From Cephalotus follicularis (lineage: Eukaryota > Streptophyta > Magnoliopsida > Oxalidales > Cephalotaceae): DNA of 64,000 bases. Position numbers and translations under genes: made by a program. The stretch spans positions 310,001 through 374,000 of the forward strand of contig BDDD01000575.1 of NCBI GenBank assembly GCA_001972305.1. The letters are read 5' to 3'. This document shows, one piece after another, positions 36,050-48,132 of the stretch. Each line of letters starts with the position of its first letter. Position 1 is the stretch's first letter. Under the pieces are notes generated by a model. It did no database searches, was not told where the DNA came from, and was given only the letters and a program-made list of their open reading frames with translations.

Positions 36050-39000
36050 CGTACAAACGAGGGTATCGTTCCTGAATGTGCTCCTCCATCTCCCAAGTAG
36101 CCTCACGTTCGGGATGGTTCCTTCACAACACCTTCACAAACGAAACGGTCTTGCTACCCGTAACCCGTTCCTGTCGATCCAAAATAGCCTCCGCCTCCTC
36201 ATCATAAGATAAATCCTCCCGAATGTTGTCCAGAGGATAGTGGACCACGTGTAGGGGATGATACTTATAACCCCTCAACAAAGACACATGGAACACATTA
36301 TGGACATGTGCTAACTGTGGAGGCAAAGCTAACCGATACGCAACAGCTCCAATCTTTCCCAGAATTTCAAATGGTCCTATAAACCGCAGACTCAACTTTC
36401 CCTTCAATCCAAACCTTCAAACTCCTTTCCATGGTGAAACTTTTAAGAACACATGTTCACCTACTTTGAACTCCAAATCCTTTCGATGTTTGTCCGCATA
36501 ACTTTTCTGTCGAGATTGAGCTGCCTTCAACCTCTCCCTTGCGATCGCCACTTTCTCAGTAGTGATTCGTACTAGCTCTGGCCCATTAATAACTCTTTCT
36601 CCGACTTCATCCCAGCACGTCGGAGCTCGACATTTCCTCCCATAAAGAGCTTCAAACGGAGCCATACGAATACTAGCATGCCAACTGTTATTGTAGGCAA
36701 ACTCCACTAAACTCAAATACTCATCCCAGCACCCAGTCCATTCCAAAGCACAAGACCTCAACATATCTTCTAAGGTCTGTATGGTCCTCTCTGTCTGCCC
36801 ATCTGTCTGTGGATGGAAAGCTGTACTAAAATTTAGCCTAGCACCCCAAGCTTTTTGAAATCCCTTCCAAAACCGTGAAGTGAAATGGGGATCCCTATCC
36901 GAAACAATAGATACAGGAGTCCCATGAAGTCTCACAATCTCCCGCTGGAAAACTTCCGCCAGGCGGTCCACAGAAAAGTCCTCTCGGATTGCCAAGAAAT
37001 GAGCTGATTTGGTCAACCGATCCACAACAACCCAAATAGCATCATTTCTCCTGTACGTTCTCGGCAAGCCAGTAACAAAATCCATCGCAATACTCTCCCA
37101 TTTCCATACTGGAACTTCCAAGGGTTATAACAAACCACTAGCTCGCTGGTGTTCGATCTTGACCTGCTGACAGACCAAACACTTCCCGATAAACTATGCT
37201 ACATCCCTCTTCATTCCGCTCCACCAAAAATTTTCCTTTAAGTCTTTGTGCATTTTTGTAGAACCTGGATGTATAGAGAACGGAGAGCTATGCGCTTCAG
37301 ACAAAACAGCATCTCAGATAGAAGTATCTGCCGGAACACACAACCAACTACCCAACCAGATCACTCCGTCCTCATCCACATGATATTCTGACTGTTTACC
37401 CTTTTCAACATTCTGAACCAAGGCCCAAAGCTCATCGTCATCATTCTGAGCTGCCTTAATTCGAGATATAAGGGTAGGCTCCATACACATGCCAGCCATA
37501 TATCCATCTGAACCCTGAACAAATAGGTTCAAATCCAATCGCTCCATGTCTGCTATCAAATGCGACGAAATAACCAAAGCCGCCACACTCCCAGAACTCT
37601 TCCTAGTCAGAGCATCAGCTACCATGTTTGCTTTACCAGGGTGGTACTGAATATTCAGATCGTAATCCTTCAAAAGCTCTAACCAACGTCTCTGACGCAA
37701 ATTTAACTCCTTTTGCGTGAAGATGTACTTGAGACTCTTATGATCGGTAAAGACGTCACAAGTTTCTCCATACAAGTAGTGCCTCCAAATCTTCAATGCA
37801 AACACAACTGCCACCAACTCGAGATCATGCATAGGGTAATTCAACTCGTAAGGCTTCAACAGTCTCGAAGCATATGCTATCACATGACCATGCTGCATCA
37901 GAACACAACCCAAAACCTTTTTAGAAGCATCACTATATATCTTGTATCCTCCTGACCTAGATGGTAAACGAAGAATCGGTGCAGACACAAGACCATTCTT
38001 CAGTTTCCCGAAACTTGCTTCCCATTCATCATTCCATACAAACTTCGCTCCTTTCCTCATAAGCTGAGTCAGTGGTAAGGCTATAGAGTAGAAGCCTTCC
38101 GCGAGCCGCCTATAGTGACCAGCTAAACCCAAAAAGCTCCTAACTTCTGATACTATAGCAGATCTTGGCCATTTAGTAATAGCTTCAACCTTAGCAGGAT
38201 CCACAGTAATCTCTTCCACTATAACCACATGGCCTAAAAACGCCACCTGTTCCAACCAGAATTCACATTTTGAGAACTTTGCGTAGAGCTGATTCTTCCT
38301 CAGAATGTCAAGCACTATACGAAGTTGAGCTTCATGTTCTTCCTTCGGTTTCAAATATACAAGAATATCATCGATGAACACAATCACAAACCGATCCAAA
38401 AACTCATGCAAAACCTGATTCATAAGGTCCATGAAAACTGCCGGTGCATTCATAAGCCCAAACGGCATCACCAGAAATTCATAATGCCCATACCGTGTGC
38501 GGAAAGCGGTGTTATGCACATCTTCATCCTTTATCTGCAACTGATGATATCCAGACCTTAAATCGATCTTAGAAAAATACCGTACACCTTGGAGTTGATC
38601 AAATAGGTCATCAATCCTAGGCAAAGGGTATTTATTACGAACAGTGATTCGATTCAGTTCTCTATAGTCAATACACAGTCTCATAGATCCATCTTTCTTC
38701 TTCACAAACAAAACCGGTGCTCCCCACGGCGAAACACTCGGCCGGATAAAACCCCGATCTAACAACTCTTGCAACAGCTCTGTCCGCTCTTACAACTCAA
38801 GCGGTGCCATCCTATAAGGTGCTTTAGATATAGGTGTCGCCCCAGGAATGAGCTCGATGGTAAACTCCAGTTCCCGTTGCGGTGGCAAAGTCGGTAACTC
38901 CTCTGGAAACACATCAGAAAATTCTCTAACCACAGGATAATCTTCAAGGCGAGGCTCAACCCTTGAGACATCCTCCACAACCGCCAGAAACCCTTCGACG

Positions 39001-39350
39001 CCCTTAGCTACTAACTTCTGAGCTTTCATAACTGATATGATCTTAACATCTTTCATAGGCTGCGAACCCTGATAAACGAAATCAGGTCGATCCACCTCTC
39101 CGAATAGAATCCTCCGAGCATGACAATCAATCGTAGCCCGATGGCGCTCCAACCATTCCATCCCCAGAATAACATCGAAATCATACATATCCATAGGAAA
39201 AAGATTCGCATCATGAATCCGATCATCGAAAACAATAGGGCAAGCATAAAAACACTCAGATATCATAACAGATGTCCCCATAGGGGTAGAAAGAACCAAA
39301 GCTGGATCAAACAATTGCGAAGGCACCACTTCTAAGCATCCCATTCGAGT
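36050..39350 (-). pseudogene. Gypsy element D: PR-RT-RNase H-IN-chromodomain
   Basis: Pol remains, very like C. Readable parts: protease C-terminal side with [24 protein letters not shown] with [16 protein letters not shown] and FIDDIL near 38370; RNase H with [12 protein letters not shown] near 37925 and [10 protein letters not shown]; integrase core with AMDFVTGLPRT, VSDRDPHF and [28 protein letters not shown]; and a chromodomain region with [17 protein letters not shown]. The order is the normal gypsy order. It is broken in several places and treated as a fossil. Confidence 0.9.
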
Positions 39351-39724
39351 TTGTAAGCCGCCAACCTGACCTTCTGTTGATCATCACACCTCAATACACT
39401 AAAGATCTTCTCCATATGTGCGACCTAGTGTTCGGCTTCTACAGGAGTCACAGCCGAACTTAAGGACTGTGGCCTCTGTTTCTGAAACTGCTCAAGCCAA
39501 ACATGAGTAGGTGTGCCATGCATATCCCCAGTTTCCATATCCCTTTGAACTTCTGCCGGAGCATTCTCTTCAATAACTTATTCCCGATACTGTTGTTGCA
39601 TAACACGATTCACTTCCTGAGCAACTGCCTGACGAACCAACTCTTCCACAGAAGGCTCGTTTCTGACTTCATTTCAAGCCCCAGCTGGTGCAGCTCTCTG
39701 AGGAGTGTTTCTTGTGCGTATCAT
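39351..39724 (-). pseudogene. Gypsy element D: gag remnant
   Basis: Start near 39724 reads MIRTRNTPQRAAPAGA, parallel to the C gag start MARTRNAARRTAPAEA. Further in, the capsid-like segment around 39390-39490 matches C gag. It is much shorter than the C gag. Confidence 0.8.
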
Positions 39725-39877
39725 CTACGAAGGAAACCGAAACACGTGATATCAAACTGAAACACAAAAATCAAAACAGAAAACATATCAGAAAGGCCAA
39801 AACATAACAGTCCTAACCCAAGTCTACCCAAGCCAACAGGTCAAACCTAGTTAGGTCTTCTAAGGAACAAAGCCTAT

Positions 39878-39889
39878 TCTCTGATACTA
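39878..39889 (-). other. Primer binding site of element D
   Basis: The minus strand reads TAGTATCAGAGA, ten of twelve bases matching the initiator-Met tRNA complement, five bases inside the 5' LTR. Confidence 0.8.
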
Positions 39890-41479
39890 TAAACTGTAAC
39901 ACCCCCGATCTGTGGGAGTCACCACAGGTGCATAACATATATAAACATAACATATCAAACTAGAAAAGTTCATCTTTATTAAAAACGTGATGGTTTAAAG
40001 CATAACCCATAACATACTGAAACTGATCATAACTGAAACTTATTCATAATCCCAAAAGTCATAAATCAAATTAACATATTATTTATTGAACGGGTCCCAC
40101 TACGGCCACATAAACTCAAAAGGATCAGCTCCTAGATGATCCTCAGACATATGGGAGTCACTCTCATCACACATTGCCCCTTTGCTCCTGATAACCTACC
40201 GCGTGGAAACAAAAACGCGGCTGAGAAAACCTCAGTACGGATATGGAATATAAAACAGTAAACGATATTTTAAAGCAGGAAGATTTCCAAAAGTACATTA
40301 AAACTGAAATCTTAAGCAATAAAAGAATGTAAAAACATACTTTGTAAATGCCCACGACAAAACATATAAAACAAGTTCATAACTTGAAACAATAAAGCAT
40401 ACCTTTCCCAAAACATAGGATCCATAACTTTGAAAACATAAAGCATACCTTTCCCAAAACATACGATCAATAACTGAGCACCCAAAACATATCAGAAACC
40501 CATAGTAGCAAGGGGTCCGCGACACCCACATTGCCAATGGAATTGCAGTGTACGACACTACACGTACAATTCCCATATCCCAAAACATATCCCAATAACA
40601 TATAACTAGGATCGATCCATACGCCTCTATCCCAAATCCTATCCAAGGATATCCCTGAGAGACGTCGTAAACTAATCACACCGTTACGATAAGTGTCATG
40701 CCCCCATGCCAGGCTCACAGCATGCCTATGGTACCCCATTAGGTGGTTATAAATAGCTCAGTATTTCTCCATTTCAAAAACTTGATTTCATCAAATCAAT
40801 TAAAAATACATAGAAAGGTTTTCCCAAATCATAATCATAAATCGTTCACAAATGATATAGTTTCACATATACTTTCATAATCAAAATACAACTCTTTTAT
40901 TTCACAATAAAGAGACATTTTCATAGAATTTTGTAAACATAACATAGCAGAATCCATTAAGCCAGAAAATACATTCAATATAATGTTATTTGACTTTATT
41001 TCAAAATCCAAATATAACGGAGTTCATAATCTAAAAAGGACATATTCATAAAATCGCATAATAACCAAAATCAAGAATCCATTTTTATTCTCAAAACAGA
41101 ACTAAAACAATAAGAGTGCGTCAAGAAACAAAAATCCATACTTTAATCATAAAGTTGAAACGGGACAGTTCCAAAAATCAGATAGCCAAAGAACAGAAAA
41201 TCCGTATTAAAACATAATCCAAAATTATTTTAAGTAAACTGATAGAGAACCCAAAGAAAGGAGAATCCGTACAAAATCATCATTTAATGAAAGTTTAATC
41301 GAAGGAGTACCAAAGAACGAAGAATCCGTACCTTAACAGGTCAAAAATCTAAACAACTAGAATATCGAACAAAAGCACTCTATAAGTATCCTAAACTCCA
41401 CCACTGATGATATCAATACCTAAATATATGAGTCAAAACATCACATAACATAAAAAGAACAAAACACTAAAACTTCCAT

Positions 41480-41615
41480 AAAGCGTCGACAGTTTGTTCT
41501 TAGGCGTCGACGGTTTCATCGCATAAAAGGAAAAAGCGTCGAGCAAAGAGTCGACTGACCAAAGCACAAAACGATACAAAGTGGCGACGCTCAGAACGAA
41601 AGTGTCTACGGTCCG
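41480..41615. repeat. TCGA palindrome array 1, D 5' LTR
   Basis: Counterpart of 34877-35010; the GCGTCGACAG and GCGTCGACGG pair is again 21 bp apart. Confidence 0.82.
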
Positions 41616-42356
41616 TCAGACACAGAATACCAATTGCAGAAAACAGTTTCATTTTCATGAACAAATCCGATTTTTGATAAACACTATGCATGACTAACAA
41701 CATGTAGGTTCAGTGACATGTTATATTAATTCAAAAATGCTAGAATAACCCTATGATTTCATGCAAAGTATAAAATACGTTTTGAATTGAAATTTTTGGA
41801 TATTTAAACAGTTTATGCAAATCAGGAAATATAATCTGATTTTCTTGTTAGCCAGAGTATAACCCAGTAACATTAACATATCTATAGCGTAACTCATTTG
41901 ATCAAAACATCAGTCAAACAATTTATGTGCCTAAATTTCATATATGAACAATTTAGAACAACAGAAAATTAGTTTCAACATGCTTCCAAAATCATGCTCA
42001 AAATCAAGTTATAGTCAGTTTTAATACGAATTAAAGGATGATACAGAAACTACATAGTATAATCTACAACTTTCGTTCAGAAATTACCTTCAGAAAACGT
42101 CAAAATAGATGTAGAAAAATGCGCTCAAGGTTACTGTTTGGGTTTGTAAAAAGTGCAGATAATTTCTTTCAAAATAATTCTTAGCCTTTTAAAATCGAAA
42201 AAATGAGTAAAAATTAAGGTTAAATCGTGCATCTAATAGGTTTTCCTTTCTTGTAGGTTCGGTTTCAACAAAGAAGGAAAATCAGATCAACCAAAAAGGG
42301 CAAAAACTTCTCTTTCCCTAACAGCCCACTGTCCAAACTGATATGGAAAGCCGACT

Positions 42357-42492
42357 AAAGCGTCGACTGTTTACTTAAAGCGTTGACGGTTAAATGCTTT
42401 AACACAAAACGCGTCGATGTCACACGTTTAGGCATCGATATGCCACACAACAGCCATAGCGTCGGCGGTTCTAATAAGAGCATCGACGCTTT
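42357..42492. repeat. TCGA palindrome array 2, D 5' LTR
   Basis: Counterpart of 35755-35872, with GCGTCGACTG, GCGTTGACGG, GCGTCGATG, CATCGATA and CATCGACGC forms. Confidence 0.8.
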
Positions 42493-42619
42493 GGGCCCAG
42501 AAAACAAAATTAAAGGAAATTCAAACAAAAAATCAAAGCATTCACAAACCATAGCATATATCAAAAGGTATAAACCCAACATAAAACATGTAAGCATAGG
42601 AACGGGATATTACACCTAC

Positions 42620-42635
42620 GGTTTGGGGCATGACC
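42620..42635 (+). repeat. End of the element E LTR
   Basis: Last 16 bp of the E LTR, GGTTTGGGGCATGACC counting back from 42635, separated from the rest by D. The reverse complement of 62564-62580 is homologous. Confidence 0.7.
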
Positions 42636-42638
42636 GTT

Positions 42639-42650
42639 TGGTATCAGAGC
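42639..42650 (+). other. Primer binding site of element E
   Basis: TGGTATCAGAGC, three bases after the LTR end, the same spacing as in B. Confidence 0.88.
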
Positions 42651-44150
42651 CTAAACTGTGTTGGATATGCCATGATAGGGTCCTTGCTATTGGAAGTTGA
42701 AAATGATTGGTTGAATAAAGTGCTATTTGGAGTTATTTGAAATTACGGAAATGATAAGTGGATAGTAGCCCATTCCTTTTATACAAGGTAGAATATGAAA
42801 GGTGACGCGGAAGAACCACATGAGGAGATAGAGCAGGGCCGCTGACTAGACGGACTTGAGCTAATAGAGTTGTAGAATAAGTGAATATGGCCCAAGAAGC
42901 AAAAAATGTTGCTCCGACTCAAGAAGAGCCTAGCGATTATATGAGAGAGATGCATGAATTGATGGCCCAAAGGGATGAAATAATCCAGTGACGAGTGACT
43001 ACATCATGATTGTGGCCCAGTATGAGGCCAAGATTAATGAATTGTTAAGGATAGCATCTCACATGGTTCGTGTTGATGCAAGGAAGGTTAAGAAGTTTCC
43101 TAGTGGGCTCATAACCCACTAGTCAAAGGATTTTTTTTTGTAACCGATCATATGGTGTTGCTGAAGGATGAGCGATGGTCACAGTCCCATCGCTCCACTT
43201 TCTCAGTACATCCGTCTATTAGCAAGATGTACCGGGATCTGAAGCCCAATCTTGTGGAATGGCATGAAGAAAGAGTAGGCACAATTTCCTGTAGACTTGC
43301 CTTACCACTAAGCTTACGGGATCAGAATCTACCATGAAGAGTAGGGTATATGCCATCGATTAGAGTGGCGCAGCAGAAGCTAGTGCCCCATCTGAGATCC
43401 TTATTTGAGCTATCTTGTAAAGCCAGAGAAGTTGAGGTAGTAAGAGAAGAACATCGTAACCTGAGGATCCAGTATGGTAGTAGCAGGCGAGCTCCGGTAG
43501 ATTGGCAGTCAGGGAGGAGTTATGGTAGTAGTAATAAATCCCAGGGGTTTGGAAACAAGAACTCGAGTCAAGGTGGATCACCTCAAATCATTAGTAGTCC
43601 ATCCGGTTCCCCAGGTCAAGGGGGTTAGACTCGAGGTCCGCAGCAGGAGTATAGAGGTCATGGCTCTCAACAGAGATACCAGAGGAGGTTAGGACTGGGA
43701 GGTCATTCTGGACTTTCCAGTGGCAGTAATCATGTTTCAGTTGTCCCGTGCGTGCATCGTCAATGCACTAATCATACCTCCTAGGATTGTTTGCGGTGGA
43801 CAGATAAGTGTATTATTTGTGGAGATGTAAATCACATGGCAAGAGACTGTCCTCATGACAGATTTGGCCTAGGGTATCAACATGACCAGATTGTCAATTG
43901 ATCTCATGGTGGCCCTCAGTAGCACCAAGGTCATCCTAGTACCAATTCATCTCCTACAGTGAGAGGTGATTGTGGCAAGCAACATATGGGATCCACACCT
44001 ACAACGCAAGGCAGAGCCTAAGCCATGGGTCAGAATGGTGTAGCGGAAGTATAGTGGCCATTCGATAACCATGCTTGTATCCCCACTTGTTTAAATGATT
44101 CAATCGATGTAAAGCCTGGAATTTTACAAATAGTTGTTGAAATAAATAAT
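42651..44150 (+). pseudogene. Gypsy element E: decayed gag with an integrase-like patch
   Basis: Starts with a gag-like segment at about 42888 (MAQEAKNVAPTQEEPSDYMREMHELMAQRDEI). The gag C-terminal part at 43350-43630 reads REVEVVREEHRNLRIQYG and is rich in Q, G and S. A CCHC zinc knuckle CIICGDVNHMARDC lies near 43808-43850. Between them, at about 43170-43280, is a patch reading SHRSTFSVHPSISKMYRDLK, which is the integrase zinc-domain signature and does not belong in gag. The region is therefore scrambled as well as broken at many places. Confidence 0.75.
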
Positions 44151-44371
44151 TGTTAGGATATATGGCATTGTGTATCGATAAAGCCCAATAGACACTAAGG
44201 CAATAAATGGATCTTTTTATTATGCAGCGTAATTGTCCAATGGGTTAAAGCCCAAAGATGAATGGTGTGGTATTTTTATATGCTTTTAGCCTTTATGCGT
44301 TGCTTCTGTGAGTAATGGAAATAGTATCTTTGGTTAGCTAGTTATATATACTGGTATGGGATAGTGTATAT
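44151..44371. other. Unassigned, with a short E-family LTR match
   Basis: Only 44330-44371 is recognisable: it resembles the E LTR around 32460-32500 (GGTATGGGATAGTGTATAT against GATATGGGACAGCATATAT). It may be a trace of the E 3' LTR. Nothing else seen. Confidence 0.4.
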
Positions 44372-44805
44372 GTTGGAAACTTGGAAAGGGTTCCCAGTCA
44401 ATTTGGTCCTAGCACACTAGTGTGTATAATTTTAATTTTTCAAAAACACCAAGACAGTAAGTCAAGGTCCATACTAACATCTTAGTACGAAATAGAAAAG
44501 TCGAGGATGTCCGTTAAATTAACAATCGAACAAATCAAATATCAAGCATGCATATAAAATTAAACTGAAACCATATCGGAATATTTAAAAACATAAGCGG
44601 AGCGACCATACCAACGTTGGAGGCTTCACCACTTTGTCGCAACACGCTTGCCGAAGCAACACCCGGTCATCGGAACAACCGCTGGATTTTGGACAGTCCA
44701 TGTTAGGTCCGATCTTGACACCACCGGACTCAAAAAAACATTCTTTACCCATTTCTGGTGGAGATTCGCCAGGAACAGCGCCGGAACATGGTGAACAGTG
44801 GCAGT

Positions 44806-44833
44806 GACTCACTGAGTTCAGACTCAGTGAGTC
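44806..44833. repeat. Perfect 11-bp inverted repeat
   Basis: Arms GACTCACTGAG and CTCAGTGAGTC with a 6-base loop, able to form a hairpin in RNA or DNA. It lies in the GC-rich outer part of the F LTR. Confidence 0.85.
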
Positions 44834-46334
44834 TCGGTCAACTCGTCATTGATCGGACTTGACATATGTGGACGCCAGGACCCCGATCTTCACGCTGGTG
44901 GCCGAGACTCGGCGAGACTTGGCTTGGAACATGGCAAACAATAGGCAGAGAGTCAACTCGCCAGCGAAAACAAGGTCGTTGCGACATCGCACCACCACAA
45001 CCAGCACCCAAAACTCACGCTCTACACAACCCAATAGAAGACTCGCCATGACTCGGGCCAGAACACCAAGTCACAGCGCACAATGCACTTAGTCGCTAGG
45101 TTCGACTATGTATGCAAAAACCCGGCCAAGCAGCGCTGGTATCACCTAGTATGACCAAGATGGGTAGAGCCAAGGCGGCTCCACCTACCAAGACCACTGG
45201 TGGCGGAAGAGAAGGTCTACACTGGGTGTGACACGAAATTGCGTCACGGCCAAAACAGGGAGAAATGGGGGAGAAAATGGGGAGAGAAGAGAGAGGAGAG
45301 TACCGTGGATGGAAGCACAACTCCTTTCCCAGCCATCGACGCTGAAGGCATCATCTTCTCTGGCCAGATGTGAGGACCAGGCGCAACGCACGAAGCCGTA
45401 CGTTTTCCTCCCCTCTCTTTGGCGTACAACTGAAGTCAAAAAGAAGAAAAATGAGGACTTCTATATTTTCGGTCAAAGTCTCTTTCTCCTTTTAATTAAA
45501 ATTTTCTTTATGTTTATTTTGTGCCCCTTGCACAAAGTATGTAAAATTATACTCCCACTGTGGTTCTCTTAATATATTAATTAGACAATAGGTGGTACTA
45601 AATAAATAAACCACTAATGTAAAATTAATATATACTAGTTAAAACTAGATTTTCTACCAAGCTTGCATGTGTGAAGCATGCATCGCTTTTCCAACAATCG
45701 GGTGGGACCCGAAAGCCCGATGGATACGATAATAAATATCTTAGAACACCCCAAAGTTCCGGTACGACTATGCAACTAATAGCCCCGGTGTAATCTTTAA
45801 TCACCCCCGGATCTGTGTTTATCACGTCTATCATACGTTAGCCGGTTCCCCAGTGCTTTATCACTGTCATCGGTTTATGTGTCACATGTCCTTCATAATC
45901 TCGGCTCTGACCGCGGACTAGAGTTTGGATAAATGTCACCCCTAGGTAAAACCTCAATAACTATAATTCTATGATTGGAATGAGACTATGGGAGATATCC
46001 CCAAAAATCTCTCATTCCCAATCTCCTAGTGCCTGTGCAGGGCTTTAAGTCCTCAACGGTCATAGATGTTATAGAGCCTATAACTCTCAACACGGGTGTG
46101 ATGATACCATCTTGTGCACTCGCCCATACATCTCAATGCAACTCCCACAAGGTCCAAAGACAACACTTTTTCCAACACGTAGCTAGTACTGGGGAAGGCG
46201 AAAATCAAAGCTAGGCAGTTATTGCATAATGCTTGCTAGTGGCTCAGGTCTAAGGACACAACGTAAATCACGTATGATCTACTAGTCACCTTTGACTAAA
46301 CACTACCGCGATAATAGGAACTATATTGACAGAG

Positions 46335-48132
46335 GTGTTTGTTAGATATAGTGACCCGACAAGCCATTAGATGGGTTGTCATATTATATCTTACCATGTA
46401 TGGAATAATCTTATTCTTATATATATATGTTGCGTGCTAAATTTGTTATGGCTATATCACTTGTATTTTATCACATAATCGAAGTAGTTTATTTAATTGC
46501 CTACTTATACTAGTGATGCCCTGACATAAGGTTGGATGCCTATCATGGAGGCTGTGAGACTGGTTACCTTACTCCTTATGTCAAACTTGTTCCAAGTCAT
46601 AGGTTCGCTTTGTGGGCATTAGTGAACCGGATAGACTTGCGCGTATGTTGCCTGCTCATGGAATCGGGGGATTGTCTGATTATACTTTGGACTTATGAAA
46701 TCCTTGGCCAAGGTTGAGGTAGACCGGAAATTAGATTTTCGGAGAGTTTACCAAAGGTCCTAGTAATGATCAGATATTTTAGCCATTGAGTAACTATCTA
46801 GGGTTGACACATATCCTTACCTTAGACCTCAATCGGGGCCAAGTATGACAAGGGACTATAGTACACGCAAACCGATGACTTAGAAAATCTAGGGTTAATG
46901 AGGTGTGTAATAAATTATGGAAAAATTAATTAGATTAATTTTTCCATCTGGATAATATTGGATATTATTCCGAGAGCATTTAAATGGTCGAGGACTATTT
47001 AGAATGGCTAAACCGAACCCTAGGGGTATTTCGGTAATTTATGAACACCTCTCGTTTTAACCAAGATTTTAAAGGGTCCCTACCTTATAATGATTAGATC
47101 TTTAATATGTTGGACATATTAAGTCTTGGTGTCAAATATCGGTTGTGTGGATTTTGCATTTCGTGGAAACACATATGCTTGATCTTACTTAACCAATATT
47201 TGAAAGGTACATGAGATCACTAAAAGAGTTAGACTCTTTATGCTTGACTGGCCAGAAGGCGTCGATGTATTTTAGTAAGACGTCGATGCTTTTCTCTGAT
47301 AAAGACGTCGATGTCTTTTAGAAAGCATCGATGTGCTTTAGTGCCACGTTGCATAGGCGTCGACGTCCTTTGGAAGGTGTCGACGTCTTTGAGCAGAACG
47401 TGCAACCTGTGCACGATCTCACTTCGTGGGCACTACTTCTCTCACATCCTTAGCCAGTTTCTCTTGATTTTACATGTTTTAGAAACGTGTGAGTCATGGC
47501 TTCGGACTCCCAGGGAGTGAAGACCATGATCCTAAGTGAATGGGAGATTGGTAGAGAGAAATGGAGGCTAGTATTAAGCATTTCTGTAGAAAATGAAAAA
47601 TGAGAGGTTGAGTCATTTTTGCTGGGCAAGAACTTGTTTTTCTCTGTAGATTGTGTGTTCCTTCATCTGATATACACCAAGCAAAGGCTTATCTAGGGTG
47701 GATTGATTATTGACTTCATTGGTCAAAATCAATACACCTTTTCTAAGCTAAGTGAGAGAAAGAGAGAGTTCAAGCACTTGAACATTGCTGGTTGGATTGT
47801 TTGTTGTTCCTGAGGCTTGGAGAACATCATAGGGAATCTACTCAAGCTTGTAGCGGCAAAGAAAGAAGGAGCCTTCACCCACTGGTATAATCTTTGGTCC
47901 CTCTTCTTCTTGCCATGCTTGTGTGTCACCGTTGTTTGCAATGGTGACACCAATTCAATTCAGTAGATGCTGTGGTGATCCATGTGATCTGTGCACGTGT
48001 CAATATGGAATAGTTTTGTTATATAGGGTGTTATTCCGCTGCCATGATTGTATGTTTAAGTTTTATTCTACACCCTTTACACCCTTTGTCCATTTTGTCA
48101 CCGGACTCGGTATATCCGATTCCATCAGTGTT
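46335..48132 (+). mobile_element. Solo LTR of copia family A with target duplication
   Basis: LTR 46340-48127 (TGTTAGATAT to CCATCA), flanked by perfect GTGTT at 46335-46339 and 48128-48132. It is homologous to the A 3' LTR in reverse orientation and somewhat shorter. No internal sequence remains, as expected after recombination between the two LTRs of one element. The flanking family F LTR continues across the site, matching 600-660 in the left-edge copy. Confidence 0.93.
47256..47395. repeat. Phased TCGA array in the solo LTR
   Basis: Cores at 47263, 47283, 47308, 47328, 47360 and 47380; the three pairs are each exactly 20 bp apart. Forms include GCGTCGATG, GCATCGATG and GCGTCGACG. Confidence 0.85.

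Larger units (their letters stand above)
33288..42614 (-). mobile_element. Ty3/gypsy chromovirus element D, broken
   Basis: Minus-strand gypsy element with the perfect duplication CCTAC (33283-33287 and 42615-42619). It sits in the last bases of the E LTR. From right to left: 5' LTR (39895-42614), PBS, gag remains, pol, polypurine tract, 3' LTR (33288-35991). Coding wording and LTR layout match C (for example the shared LTR segment AAAACGCGGCTGAG). It is smaller than C without its duplication, and about five breaks affect the coding region. Confidence 0.93.
39895..42614 (-). repeat. 5' LTR of element D
   Basis: 2720 bp, from TGTAACACCCCCG at 39895 to ATTACA at 42614, followed by CCTAC. A few percent different from the 3' LTR. 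Confidence 0.92.

Noticed and set aside
45228-45572. 114-codon plus-strand frame as a host gene
   Set aside because: No recognisable domain, simple GC-rich composition at its start, and it lies in what appears to be the F LTR.
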